From the NCBI GenBank assembly GCA_900316835.1, contig ONEL01000001.1, forward strand, positions 124,001 through 188,000: a stretch of 64,000 bases of DNA, in the 5' to 3' direction. The notes beneath the pieces are model-generated. The model had not been told where the DNA came from and did no database searches. It saw only the letters and a program-made list of their open reading frames with translations. The DNA is from an uncultured Prevotellaceae bacterium (GTDB lineage Bacteria > Bacteroidota > Bacteroidia > Bacteroidales > Muribaculaceae). The translations under genes were made by a program, and so were the position numbers. Positions 1-7,661 of the stretch are shown piece after piece. The stretch's first letter is position 1; each line of letters begins with the position of its first letter.

Positions 1-801
1 TACCCCGATTTGCGTCAGTACCCTTCCACTTGCAAGTCGCCGGCACAGATGTTTGGCACGCTAGCTAAGAGCTACTGGGCTGAAAAAATTGGTATTCCAC
101 GCGAGAATATTGCGGTGATTTCGGTAATGCCGTGCGTTGCGAAGAAATATGAATGCGCGCGTGATGAATTTATCTATGATGGCATCCCCGACGTTGACTG
201 CAGTATCACCACGCTAGAGCTTGCCGAGATGATCAGGAGTCACGACATCGACTTTGTGAACCTGCCCGATGGACATTTCGATTCGCCACTAGGCGACGCC
301 ACTGGTGCTGGAACAATATTTGGAACTACAGGTGGTGTGACCGAGGCTGTGCTGCGAACTACCTATGAGCATTTTACTGGTAAGACATTGCCTCGCATTG
401 AGTTTACCGAGGTGCGAGGGATGGACGGAATTCGTGAGGCGACAATAAACATGGATGGCTTTGAGCTAAAGGTGTGTGTGGTTCACACTCTCAACAACGC
501 GCGTGTCGTTATGGACAAGTTGCGTGCTGGTGAGCTTGAATACCACTTGGTAGAGGTGATGTCGTGCCCTGGTGGTTGCATTGGTGGCACAGGTCAGCCC
601 TATCACCATGGCGATATCAGCGTGCTTGAGGCAAGGCAACGTGCCATGTATGCTACCGATGTGACAAAGATTGTTCGCAAGAGTCACGAGAGTGCGGCTG
701 TGCAACAAGTGTATGACGAATTCCTTGGTAAGCCCCTTGGCAAGAAGGCTCACAAGCTTCTGCACACTCACTTCCGCGACAAGTCGATTCTGTCCGATTA
801 A
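1..801 (+). CDS. [FeFe] hydrogenase catalytic subunit, C-terminal part (5' truncated by window)
   Basis: Catalyses reversible proton reduction to H2 at the H-cluster. The frame is open from base 1, so the start, the N-terminal ferredoxin domains and the first H-cluster motif lie outside the window. 266 codons are visible. The second and third H-cluster motifs are present: MPCVAKKYE at nt 127-153 and EVMSCPGGCIGG near nt 553-588. The small-subunit-like tail FLGKPLGKKAHKLLHTHF follows. It converges on hydF with only 6 nt between the stops, so catalytic and maturation genes are adjacent but on opposite strands. The family call is firm. Whether the enzyme is bifurcating (HydABC) or stand-alone cannot be told from this fragment. 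Confidence 0.93.
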   Translation, partial: YPDLRQYPSTCKSPAQMFGTLAKSYWAEKIGIPRENIAVISVMPCVAKKYECARDEFIYDGIPDVDCSITTLELAEMIRSHDIDFVNLPDGHFDSPLGDATGAGTIFGTTGGVTEAVLRTTYEHFTGKTLPRIEFTEVRGMDGIREATINMDGFELKVCVVHTLNNARVVMDKLRAGELEYHLVEVMSCPGGCIGGTGQPYHHGDISVLEARQRAMYATDVTKIVRKSHESAAVQQVYDEFLGKPLGKKAHKLLHTHFRDKSILSD

Positions 802-807
802 GCACTC

Positions 808-1998
808 TCACTTAGGGAGCGACACTTTGTTGAGAATTCCCTGCAGATGAGCTATGGCTAGGCCATAGTTGGTGATAGGAACGCCTTGTTCTTGCGCTCG
901 CCTTATGCGTGATAGCATGAGGCGACGGTTGAACATGCATGCACCACAATGAATGATGAGGTCGTAGCTCGAGAGGTCGGCAGTATAGTCTTTTCCTGCA
1001 TGGATGTCGAAGGTGACACTCTCGCCGAAGCGCTTGCGGATGATGCGTGGAATTTTCTCGCGGCCTATATCCTCACTCATGGGAGCGTGGGTGCATGCCT
1101 CGGCTATCAGTACACGCGATAGTGGGGTGAGGCGATCTATGGCGAGCGCGCCTTCAAGCAGCACTTCAAGGTTTCCCTTGGTCGCAGCCATCAGCACCGA
1201 GAATGAGGTTAGCATGCTAGAGGCTGGTTTTTTCTCGTAGACTTGCTTGAACACTTGTGAATCGGTGATGATGAGTGCGGGCGCTAGCTTGAGCTGGTTG
1301 AGACTACTCTCAAGGTTTTCAAGTGTGCAGCACATCACATTGCACTGCTTGTCGAGCAAGTCACGAATTGTTTGCACCTGTGGCAAAATTAGACGACCCC
1401 TGGGGGCTTGTGGGTCTTGTGGCATAACTAGCAGTATTGTGTCGCCAGGTTTTGCCAGATTGCCAGTTAAACTCTCTGGCTCATCTTCTTCGGTGGCGCT
1501 GGCAAGGGCTTTGCGTAGCCTGTTGATCCCAATATTTCGCATAGCGCTGATAGCTACAGGTTTGGTGCCTAAAGTGTGGTTTATCAGCTCAACCACCTCG
1601 TCAAGATTACTTATGGTGTCAATCTTGTTAAGCACTATAATAGTGGGAATTTCAAGCCTGCGAAGTTCATCGGACCATTGTTTTTCTAATGTCAAGTCTT
1701 GCGATTGGTCCACAACTAGCAATGCCATGTCGGCTTGATCAAGCACTCTGTGAGTGCGTTCATTGCGAAGTGTCCCCACCGTCCCCTCATCGTCGAAGCC
1801 GGCAGTGTCGATAAGAATACATGGCCCCAAGGGGTTTATCTCCATGGCATGCTTGACGGGATCGGTAGTTGTACCGGCTTGGTGCGACACTATTGCTACA
1901 TCTTGGGCGGTGATAGCATTTAGCAGTGACGATTTGCCCACGTTGCGACGTCCAAAGATGGCAATGTGTCGCCTTACCGATTGAGGAGAGCTATTCAT
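808..1998 (-). CDS. hydF: [FeFe] hydrogenase maturation GTPase HydF
   Basis: Scaffold GTPase on which the 2Fe subcluster is assembled before transfer to the hydrogenase. 396 aa. The GTPase motifs are P-loop GRRNVGKSS (residues 16-24), DTAG (64-67) and NKID (about 125). A C-terminal HCGAC near residue 351 matches the HydF FeS-ligating HCxxC motif. It is last in the minus-strand run hydE-hydG-hydF, 25 nt after hydG. Length and motif order fit the family. Confidence 0.95.
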   Translation of the reverse strand: MNSSPQSVRRHIAIFGRRNVGKSSLLNAITAQDVAIVSHQAGTTTDPVKHAMEINPLGPCILIDTAGFDDEGTVGTLRNERTHRVLDQADMALLVVDQSQDLTLEKQWSDELRRLEIPTIIVLNKIDTISNLDEVVELINHTLGTKPVAISAMRNIGINRLRKALASATEEDEPESLTGNLAKPGDTILLVMPQDPQAPRGRLILPQVQTIRDLLDKQCNVMCCTLENLESSLNQLKLAPALIITDSQVFKQVYEKKPASSMLTSFSVLMAATKGNLEVLLEGALAIDRLTPLSRVLIAEACTHAPMSEDIGREKIPRIIRKRFGESVTFDIHAGKDYTADLSSYDLIIHCGACMFNRRLMLSRIRRAQEQGVPITNYGLAIAHLQGILNKVSLPK

Positions 1999-2023
1999 GA
2001 AATACTAGGGATTAATCGTGTGT

Positions 2024-3439
2024 TTAGAACCTGAAGTCGCGGGCACCGCCAGCAATGTCGGTGAGACGTTTTGAAACAAGATTGCGAATGCGGTCGTCGG
2101 GCAGACGTTCTAGCTCACGACGAACGAGAGCCTCGCCTTTCTCTCGAGTGGTGGCACTGGCATAGTCCTCAAGATACTCCTTGAGAGTAATCATAGCGTT
2201 GGGCGTGCAGCAGTAGCTAATCTTGCCACGCTTCACAAGACTCATAAAGCGGTCGCCGGTGCGACCCTCGCGGTAACAAGCGGTGCAAAAACTGGGCAGG
2301 TAGTCGATGTCAAGAAGCCAGGAAATAACCTCGTCGAGCGAGCGCTGGTCGCTAACGTCAAACTGCGCCGTGTCGTCATGACGCTCCTTAGTAGTGTAAC
2401 CTCCCACGCTAGTGCGCGAACCGCCACTAATCTGCGAGATTCCCAAGTCAAGCACTTTCTCTCTAACTTTTTGCGATTCGCGAGTGGAGATTATCATGCC
2501 TGTGTAAGGCGCTGCAAGGCGAATGATAGCCACAATCTTGCAGAAGATGTCGTCGGGGAGAGTGTCGGGGAACTGGTCGAGTGAGATATCGTCGGCAGGA
2601 CAGATGCGTGGCACGCTAATGGTGTGAGGACCAACACCCATGCGTGCCTCAAGGTGCTCGGCATGCATGAGCAGACCCACTAGGTCGTAGCGATAAGTTG
2701 TCAAGCCATAGAGCACGCCAATGCCCACATCATCGCAACCACCTTCCATAGCACGATCCATGGCCTCGGTATGGTAGCAGTAGTCACTCTTGGGACCTGT
2801 TGGGTGCAATTTCTCATAGTTTTCTTTGTTATAAGTCTCCTGGAAGAGAATATAAGTTCCTATGCCGGCAGCCTTTAACTTGGCATAGTTCTCGACTGTT
2901 GTGGCGGCAATGTTCACGTTCACGCGCCTGATGGCGCCGTTGCCCACCTTGGTGTCATATATCGTCTTGATTGACTCAAGTATATACTCAATAGGGTTTA
3001 TGATTGGGTGTTCTCCTGCCTCCAGAGCCAGGCGCTTGTGTCCCATCTGCTCCAGCGCTATCACCTCTTGGCGTATTTCGTCTTGTGAGAGCTTCTTGCG
3101 GGGAATAGTGCGGTTCTTGCCATGGTAGGGGCAATATACGCAGCCGTTTATGCAATAGTTCGACAGGTATAGCGGAGCAAAGAGCACGATGCGGTTGCCG
3201 TAGAGTTTTTGCTTTACCTCTCGGGCAAGGTTTTCAAATCGTTCTGTCAAGTCGGGCTGGTCACACTCCAGTAGCACCGCGGCCTCGCGATGAGTCAATC
3301 CCTTGCAGGTAGCGGCTTTGTTTATTATATCTTCAATAAGGGCACGATTGCTACGGTTGCGGGCAGCATAATCGAGCGTCTCCATTATCTCGCCGTGGTC
3401 GATAAACTCCTCGGCATGAGCTGATTTTGGGTTGTACAT
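2024..3439 (-). CDS. hydG: [FeFe] hydrogenase maturase HydG, radical SAM tyrosine lyase
   Basis: Cleaves tyrosine to supply CO and cyanide ligands for the H-cluster. 471 aa. The radical-SAM CX3CX2C motif is C96, C100, C103 (CINGCVYC). The C-terminal auxiliary-cluster cysteines are present as CTAC, then a CC pair about 22 residues on, which is diagnostic of HydG as opposed to the thiamine enzyme ThiH. A tract of degenerate 7-mer repeats lies directly upstream, between it and hydE. Confidence 0.95.
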   Translation of the reverse strand: MYNPKSAHAEEFIDHGEIMETLDYAARNRSNRALIEDIINKAATCKGLTHREAAVLLECDQPDLTERFENLAREVKQKLYGNRIVLFAPLYLSNYCINGCVYCPYHGKNRTIPRKKLSQDEIRQEVIALEQMGHKRLALEAGEHPIINPIEYILESIKTIYDTKVGNGAIRRVNVNIAATTVENYAKLKAAGIGTYILFQETYNKENYEKLHPTGPKSDYCYHTEAMDRAMEGGCDDVGIGVLYGLTTYRYDLVGLLMHAEHLEARMGVGPHTISVPRICPADDISLDQFPDTLPDDIFCKIVAIIRLAAPYTGMIISTRESQKVREKVLDLGISQISGGSRTSVGGYTTKERHDDTAQFDVSDQRSLDEVISWLLDIDYLPSFCTACYREGRTGDRFMSLVKRGKISYCCTPNAMITLKEYLEDYASATTREKGEALVRRELERLPDDRIRNLVSKRLTDIAGGARDFRF

Positions 3440-3446
3440 ATTATAG

Positions 3447-3553
3447 TTTTTAGTTATTAGTTGTTAGTTATCAGTTGTCAGTTATCAGTTATCAGTTGTC
3501 AGTTGACAGTTATCAGTTGTCAGTCATCAGTTGTCGTTATCAGTTGTCAGTTG
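3447..3553. repeat. Degenerate AGTTATC/AGTTGTC tandem repeat
   Basis: About fifteen head-to-tail 7-mers alternating AGTTATC and AGTTGTC with occasional substitutions (AGTTGAC, AGTCATC). They fill the hydG-hydE gap. There are no unique spacers, so this is not a CRISPR. A short related stretch occurs at the 3' end of tsaB (about 15973-16005). Confidence 0.85.
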
Positions 3554-3555
3554 AA

Positions 3556-3627
3556 AATTATGAATTATGCATTGTGCATTATGCATTGTGCATTGATTGA
3601 GCATTGTGCATTGTGCATTATGCATTT
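3556..3627. repeat. Degenerate GCATTATGCATTGTGCATT repeat overlapping hydE 3' end
   Basis: Direct repeats of a roughly 9-10 nt unit (GCATTATGCATT/GCATTGTGCATT) adjoin the 7-mer tract and run into the 3' end of hydE. There they encode a low-complexity Met/His/Asn/Ala/Cys tail. I recall similar units as dispersed intergenic repeats in Bacteroidetes, but copy number elsewhere cannot be judged here. Confidence 0.85.
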
Positions 3628-4656
3628 GTTAAAGTCACCGCGACCCCAGTCAATGTGGTAGCCAATTGATGCCAGTTGAGCTTGGAGTTGAGCTATCCCC
3701 TCGGCGGCCTCGGCATTGCCTGTGGCTTTTCCGTCGTAGAGGGTGTAGCTGTCGCGCACAGTGGCGGGTGAGAGGTTGGGCATCACCACATTGGCACCCG
3801 CCATGATACCTTTTATTCTTCCATTAGCATCAATGCTGTTAAGCGCGGTGGTGCTCGGTATCAAAGCGTTTGGGAACATCAACCTGAAGATGCTATAAAG
3901 CCGGCAAGTGAGCTCAGCGCTGCCAGTAGGGTAGTCGCGCAGTGGTGTGGCATGCTGTGGCACAAATGGTCCAAGGCCTATCATCTCGGGCTGGAATTGC
4001 TCAATGAACTCAATATCCTCAACAATGTTATTGAGCGATTGTCCAGGGCTGCCCACCATGATGCCGGTCCCCACCTGGAAGCCAAGCTCCTTGAGCCACT
4101 GCAGGCATTGCAAACGGTTGTCAAGCGACATCTCGGCAGGGTGGAGCCGTGCATAGTGTTCGGCGTTGTGGGTCTCATGCCTGAGCAAATAGCGGTCGGC
4201 ACCAGCTTTCTTGAAAAGCTCATAATTCTCTCGACTCCATTCTCCCAGCGAGAGTGTGATGGCACAGTCTTGCCACCTTTTTCTTATAAGAGACACAATG
4301 TTGGCGATCCACTGTGCACGCTCACGTGGCAGCTCTCCTCCTTGCAGCACAAAGGTCCTGAACCCCAGTTCATAGCCTTGACGGCAACATTCTAGCACCT
4401 GCTCGCTCGTGAGCATGTAGCGCTCAAGCTCGGTGTTGCTGCGCCTGATGCCACAGTACAGGCAATCGTTGCGGCACACGTTGGTGAGCTCAATAAGTCC
4501 ACGCACGTAGATGCCGTGACCAAAACGCTCAATGGCCACCTGCTGAGCTTGCTGGTGAAGATAAAGCGCCTGCTCGTCGTCGCACGATAACAAGGTCACG
4601 TAACCGCTTGAGGGTAAGTGGTGACAGCGTCGCAATGTGTCAACAAGATGCTTCAT
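3565..4656 (-). CDS. hydE: [FeFe] hydrogenase maturase HydE, radical SAM
   Basis: Radical SAM maturase acting in synthesis of the H-cluster 2Fe subcluster. 363 aa from the chosen ATG at 4656 (MKHLVDTLRR). A start ten codons upstream is unlikely because the -7 box TAATTTTG lies at 4684-4691. The CX3CX2C motif is C61, C65, C68. The body ends naturally around the motif DWGRGDF. The last roughly 20 residues (KCIMHNAQCS...) come from the neighbouring GCATTATGC repeat and are not expected in the family, so the stop has probably been displaced by repeat growth. It is first in the hydE-hydG-hydF run, although the repeat tract separates it from hydG. Confidence 0.94.
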   Translation of the reverse strand: MKHLVDTLRRCHHLPSSGYVTLLSCDDEQALYLHQQAQQVAIERFGHGIYVRGLIELTNVCRNDCLYCGIRRSNTELERYMLTSEQVLECCRQGYELGFRTFVLQGGELPRERAQWIANIVSLIRKRWQDCAITLSLGEWSRENYELFKKAGADRYLLRHETHNAEHYARLHPAEMSLDNRLQCLQWLKELGFQVGTGIMVGSPGQSLNNIVEDIEFIEQFQPEMIGLGPFVPQHATPLRDYPTGSAELTCRLYSIFRLMFPNALIPSTTALNSIDANGRIKGIMAGANVVMPNLSPATVRDSYTLYDGKATGNAEAAEGIAQLQAQLASIGYHIDWGRGDFNKCIMHNAQCSINAQCIMHNA

Positions 4657-4683
4657 GAAAATGCCACAATATATTTGTAAATG

Positions 4684-4691
4684 CAAAATTA
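4684..4691 (-). promoter_or_regulatory. Bacteroidales -7 box upstream of hydE
   Basis: TAATTTTG on the minus strand matches the TAnnTTTG consensus used by the Bacteroidetes primary sigma factor. It puts transcription start near 4677, which supports the ATG at 4656 as the hydE start. Confidence 0.55.
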
Positions 4692-5231
4692 CTAATATTT
4701 TCTTTATACTGATATTTAAGATGTGTTTTTTTTGTAATGCGTGGGGAAAGCCTTAGATGATGAAAGGGGGAATAAGTGGAACTTTTTTTTATTATCCCCC
4801 CCTTTTTTATTGCGTGCCCGAGCAATAAAAAAAAGAGGTGGCGTGCTTCGCACTTAAAATTAAATTAAAATTAGCTACTATAGAAAATGAAAATTTTTAA
4901 ATTAATTTTTTAATGAATTTTAAGCGAAGCGCCCGTTACTGCTGAACAAGGGGGTGCGCAGTATGGCGCAACGGGTTTAAAACCACTAATTTTCACGAAT
5001 TGACACTAATCATCTAGTTGGCGCGGGGCTTGAAATGCCGCCCTGGGGGCGAAAATTAAAGCTTCGCTAAAATTAAAATTGTTTTGAATTGTTAGTAATT
5101 GTCTGATAGAATCAATCGTAGCTGAGTGGAGCAATTGTCTTTAATGTATCCTCTCTAATGCACAAATCATTAGTCCGTAATTGTCTTAAAAAAACGCTCG
5201 CAAGGTTTTTTAGCTGGGGCTAAAACTTTGA

Positions 5232-5250
5232 CTCGCTTAATCGCATTTTT
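5232..5250 (+). repeat. 19-bp dispersed repeat, copy 1
   Basis: CTCGCTTAATCGCATTTTT is identical to 58818-58836. Similarity continues on both sides (GGGGCT upstream, TCTGA downstream). Both copies are intergenic. Confidence 0.8.
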
Positions 5251-5264
5251 GTCTGAAAAAATAT

Positions 5265-5272
5265 TATCTTTG
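5265..5272 (+). promoter_or_regulatory. -7 box for the DNA glycosylase gene
   Basis: TATCTTTG fits TAnnTTTG. It sits 24 nt before the ATG at 5297 and rules out the in-frame upstream start codon at 5228. Confidence 0.5.
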
Positions 5273-5296
5273 TCGTGTTATTTAGAAACCGGTAAT

Positions 5297-5890
5297 ATGA
5301 ACGATAAAATTATTCCAGTCGAGGAGCATCCATGGCCTGCGTTTGTCCCCGATGGCGCGCGGGTTTTGATGCTTGGCACCTTCCCGCCCAAGCCTGAGCG
5401 GTGGTCAATGGATTTTTTCTTCCCGAATCCTATCAATGACATGTGGAGGATCATGGGTTTAGTCTTTTATAATGATAAAAATCGCTTTTGGATTGAGAAA
5501 GAGAAACGCTTCAACTTGCCCATGCTCAAGGATTTCTTGACTCACAAGCGCATAGCACTGTGGGACACTGCCATGAAGGTGCGTCGCCTCAAGGACAATG
5601 CCAGTGACAAGTTTCTGGAGATTGTTGAAACCATTAATCTTGAAAAAATACTGGAGGAGAATCCCACTATTGAAGCTGTTGTCACCGCAGGCGAGAAGGC
5701 TACTGGCGTGATTGCCGAGAAGGCTGGGGTTGTGGTGCCCAAGACTGGAACTGAAGTGAGCTGCACAGTTGGCAGTCACCGCTTTGTGCTTTACAGGATG
5801 CCATCGTCATCTCGTGCCTATCCATTGCCCTTGGTAAAAAAAGCCGAGGCCTATCGTGACATGTTCTTGCGGTTGGGCTATGAAGTGTAA
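5297..5890 (+). CDS. Mug/TDG-like uracil (mismatch) DNA glycosylase family protein
   Basis: Predicted base-excision repair enzyme of the uracil-DNA glycosylase superfamily. 197 aa from ATG 5297 (MNDKIIPVEE). The N-terminal motif LMLGTFPPKPERW at about residues 24-36 is followed by FFPNPINDMW, corresponding to the catalytic-loop region of the Mug group. The C-terminal MPSSSRAYP corresponds to the conserved leucine-loop LPS/TS segment. Substrate specificity (U:G, T:G or xanthine) cannot be read from sequence. It stands alone, followed by dedA with its own promoter. Confidence 0.8.
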   Translation: MNDKIIPVEEHPWPAFVPDGARVLMLGTFPPKPERWSMDFFFPNPINDMWRIMGLVFYNDKNRFWIEKEKRFNLPMLKDFLTHKRIALWDTAMKVRRLKDNASDKFLEIVETINLEKILEENPTIEAVVTAGEKATGVIAEKAGVVVPKTGTEVSCTVGSHRFVLYRMPSSSRAYPLPLVKKAEAYRDMFLRLGYEV

Positions 5891-5901
5891 CAAATAATTT
5901 G

Positions 5902-5909
5902 TAACTTTG
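5902..5909 (+). promoter_or_regulatory. -7 box for dedA-rpe
   Basis: TAACTTTG, 26 nt before the DedA ATG, matches TAnnTTTG. No convincing TTTG at -33 spacing was found. Confidence 0.45.
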
Positions 5910-5935
5910 CGGTCGCAATTTTTTAAAAGAACGAA

Positions 5936-6700
5936 ATGAACAAAAGAACTATACTTTTTATATCATTTGCTGTGATGGCTGTAATGCTGATGAGCGATGC
6001 TTGTTTTGCGCAAGACGCCACACAAGCAGTTGCCGCCGAGCCATCTTGGGCTGAGAAGTTGTATTATTGGTTCAAAGATCACATGAACTACTGGACAGTG
6101 TTTGTGCTGATGGCAATCGAGAGTTCGGTAATACCATTGCCTAGCGAGGTGGTTGTGCCTCCTGCCGCCTACTTCTCATTGCAAGCAAACTCTAGCCTTG
6201 ACTTCTGGGTGGTTATACTGGTTGCTACTGCGGGAGCCTACTTGGGTTCGGTAATTAATTATGGGTTATCGATGATAATAGGTCGCCCCATAATCTATGC
6301 GTTTGCCGACAGTAAAGTGGGGCATTTCTTGCATCTTTCTAAAGAGAAAATGGAGAAGGCCGAGCTGTATTTCCAAAAGAAAGGTTCTATCTCAATCTTC
6401 TTCGGACGACTATTGCCAGCTGTTCGTCACTTGATATCAATACCCGCCGGACTGTCACGCATGAACTTTGGCACCTTCAGCTTGTACACAATAATTGGAG
6501 CAGGAATATGGAATGTGATTCTTGCCGGACTGGGCTACCTCTTATATCGTGTCGTCCCCGACGACAGCCAGTTCTTTGCTCAACTTGAGCATTACAATCA
6601 TTACCTGAAGATTGCTGGCTTTGTCTTGCTGGGTGCTGTAATCCTGTACATTATTTATAAAATGTATAAGAAAAAGAATAATAAATCTCAAGAATTATGA
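5936..6700 (+). CDS. DedA family integral membrane protein
   Basis: 254 aa. An N-terminal signal-like segment (residues 1-25, ending CFAQ) is followed by several hydrophobic segments. DedA/SNARE-associated signatures are present: ESSVIPLPSEVVVPPAAYF near residue 62, and GRLLPAVRHLISIPAGLSRM near 160, with the conserved Arg and Pro-Ala-Gly run. Family members are proposed lipid-carrier flippases or transporters needed for envelope homeostasis; the exact substrate is unknown here. The stop overlaps the rpe start by 4 nt (ATGA), indicating translational coupling. Confidence 0.88.
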   Translation: MNKRTILFISFAVMAVMLMSDACFAQDATQAVAAEPSWAEKLYYWFKDHMNYWTVFVLMAIESSVIPLPSEVVVPPAAYFSLQANSSLDFWVVILVATAGAYLGSVINYGLSMIIGRPIIYAFADSKVGHFLHLSKEKMEKAELYFQKKGSISIFFGRLLPAVRHLISIPAGLSRMNFGTFSLYTIIGAGIWNVILAGLGYLLYRVVPDDSQFFAQLEHYNHYLKIAGFVLLGAVILYIIYKMYKKKNNKSQEL

Positions 6701-7341
6701 TAGTTTCACCCTCACTTTTGAGTGCCGACTTCGGTAACTTGGCACGTGACATAGAGATGATTAACCATAGCAAGGCGCAGATGCTCCACCTCGACGTGAT
6801 GGACGGGGTGTTTGTGCCCAATATCTCATTTGGGTTTCCTGTCATGAAATATGTGCAACAGTTGTGCAAGAAACCTCTTGATGTGCACCTGATGATTGTG
6901 GAACCGCAAAAGTTTGTAAGCCAAGTGCGTGACTGCGGTGCCGAGATTATGAACGTCCACCTCGAGGCATGCAACCATCTCGATAGAGTGGTGCAGCAAA
7001 TTCACGACGCGGGCATGAAGGCTGGTGTGACCATCAATCCTGCCACTCCGGTTTGCTTATTGCGTGACATCGTGGCGCAGCTCGACTTGGTGCTACTCAT
7101 GTCGGTCAATCCTGGATTTGGTGGTCAACAGTTTATTCCTAACACTCTAAATAAGGTGCGTGAGCTCAAAGCTTTACTCAGTGAAAAGAACTCGCACGCT
7201 GTAATTGAGGTGGACGGAGGTGTCAATGCCGAGACAGGAAAATTACTTGCCGAGGCTGGAGCCGACATTTTGGTCGCAGGTAATTATGTGTTCAAAGCAC
7301 AAGATCCGATTGCAGCTATCGACACTTTGGTTAATTTGTAA
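6697..7341 (+). CDS. rpe: Ribulose-phosphate 3-epimerase
   Basis: Interconverts ribulose-5-phosphate and xylulose-5-phosphate in the pentose phosphate pathway. 214 aa, full-length TIM barrel. Metal and catalytic residues are visible: HLDVMDG (His31, Asp33, Asp36), VHLMI (His64), and Asp173 in EVDGGVN. The phosphate-binding VAGNYVFK is near the end. It overlaps dedA by 4 nt. Its 3' half (from Val98), plus the spacer and the following tRNA-Ser, is duplicated at 9581-10097. Confidence 0.96.
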   Translation: MIVSPSLLSADFGNLARDIEMINHSKAQMLHLDVMDGVFVPNISFGFPVMKYVQQLCKKPLDVHLMIVEPQKFVSQVRDCGAEIMNVHLEACNHLDRVVQQIHDAGMKAGVTINPATPVCLLRDIVAQLDLVLLMSVNPGFGGQQFIPNTLNKVRELKALLSEKNSHAVIEVDGGVNAETGKLLAEAGADILVAGNYVFKAQDPIAAIDTLVNL

Positions 7342-7358
7342 AATATTTTGCGAGAAAG

Positions 7359-7391
7359 TTTGGGGTGTTTCAGAAAAAATCACTATCTTTG
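7359..7391 (+). promoter_or_regulatory. Promoter of tRNA-Ser copy 1
   Basis: TTTG at 7359-7362, a 21-nt spacer, then TATCTTTG at 7384-7391. This is a good match to the Bacteroidales promoter, 35 nt before the tRNA. Confidence 0.65.
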
Positions 7392-7426
7392 CACCCGCAA
7401 AACAAAAAATGTTTCACAAGACCATT

Positions 7427-7513
7427 GGAAAGATGCCGGAGTGGTCGAACGGGGCGGTCTCGAAAACCGTTAACCCCTTACGGGGTTCCAGGGTTCGAAT
7501 CCCTGTCTTTCCG
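7427..7513 (+). tRNA. tRNA-Ser (anticodon CGA), copy 1
   Basis: 87 nt. The acceptor GGAAAGA pairs perfectly with TCTTTCC (7506-7512). The anticodon loop is CTCGAAA with anticodon CGA. A long class II variable arm (AACCCCTTACGGGGTT) and TTCGAAT T-loop are typical of tRNA-Ser. D-stem CCG/CGG is intact. CCA is not encoded. It has its own promoter and a strong terminator. Confidence 0.96.
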
Positions 7514-7526
7514 CAAAGCATTAAGG

Positions 7527-7554
7527 CTGGTTGAGTTTTCTCAACCAGTTTTTT
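7527..7554 (+). terminator. Rho-independent terminator after tRNA-Ser copy 1
   Basis: Perfect 9-bp stem CTGGTTGAG/CTCAACCAG with a TTTT loop and a run of six T. Confidence 0.9.
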
Positions 7555-7596
7555 GTTTGTGCTGCGCAAAGTTAGCTTGTGTGCAAGGGATAATTG

Positions 7597-7632
7597 CAGA
7601 GCCACTTCACAACATAATGTGAAGTGGCTCTG
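7597..7632. terminator. Long perfect hairpin between convergent units
   Basis: 15-bp perfect stem (arms 7597-7611 and 7618-7632) with loop ACATAA. There is only a weak T-rich tail on the plus strand and none on the minus strand. It lies 29 nt past the end of the PepSY-like gene that converges here, so it may act as an RNA 3' end stabiliser or terminator. Confidence 0.6.
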
Positions 7633-7661
7633 TTGTTTGTTGAAATTTTAAGGGTGGCGAG

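Larger units (their letters stand above)
4657..5296. other. 640-bp AT-rich gene-free region with clustered inverted repeats
   Basis: No credible gene was seen. It contains a hairpin with arms at 4803-4813 and 4822-4832 (TTTTTTATTGC/GCAATAAAAAA), and three copies of a GCTTCGC-(T)AAAATTAAA motif in both orientations (about 4842-4868, 4913-4931 reversed, 5061-5085). There is also a nested inverted repeat about 4931-4975 with outer arms CCCGTT/AACGGG and inner arms ACTGC/GCAGT. It looks like accumulated small repeat elements between two divergent genes. Confidence 0.6.

Noticed and set aside
466..771. Minus-strand ORF of about 100 codons inside the hydrogenase gene
   Set aside because: It is antisense to a well-conserved coding region and its translation resembles no family.
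3447..3627. CRISPR-like repeat array
   Set aside because: Units are 7-10 nt, degenerate and directly abutting with no unique spacers, and no cas genes are near.
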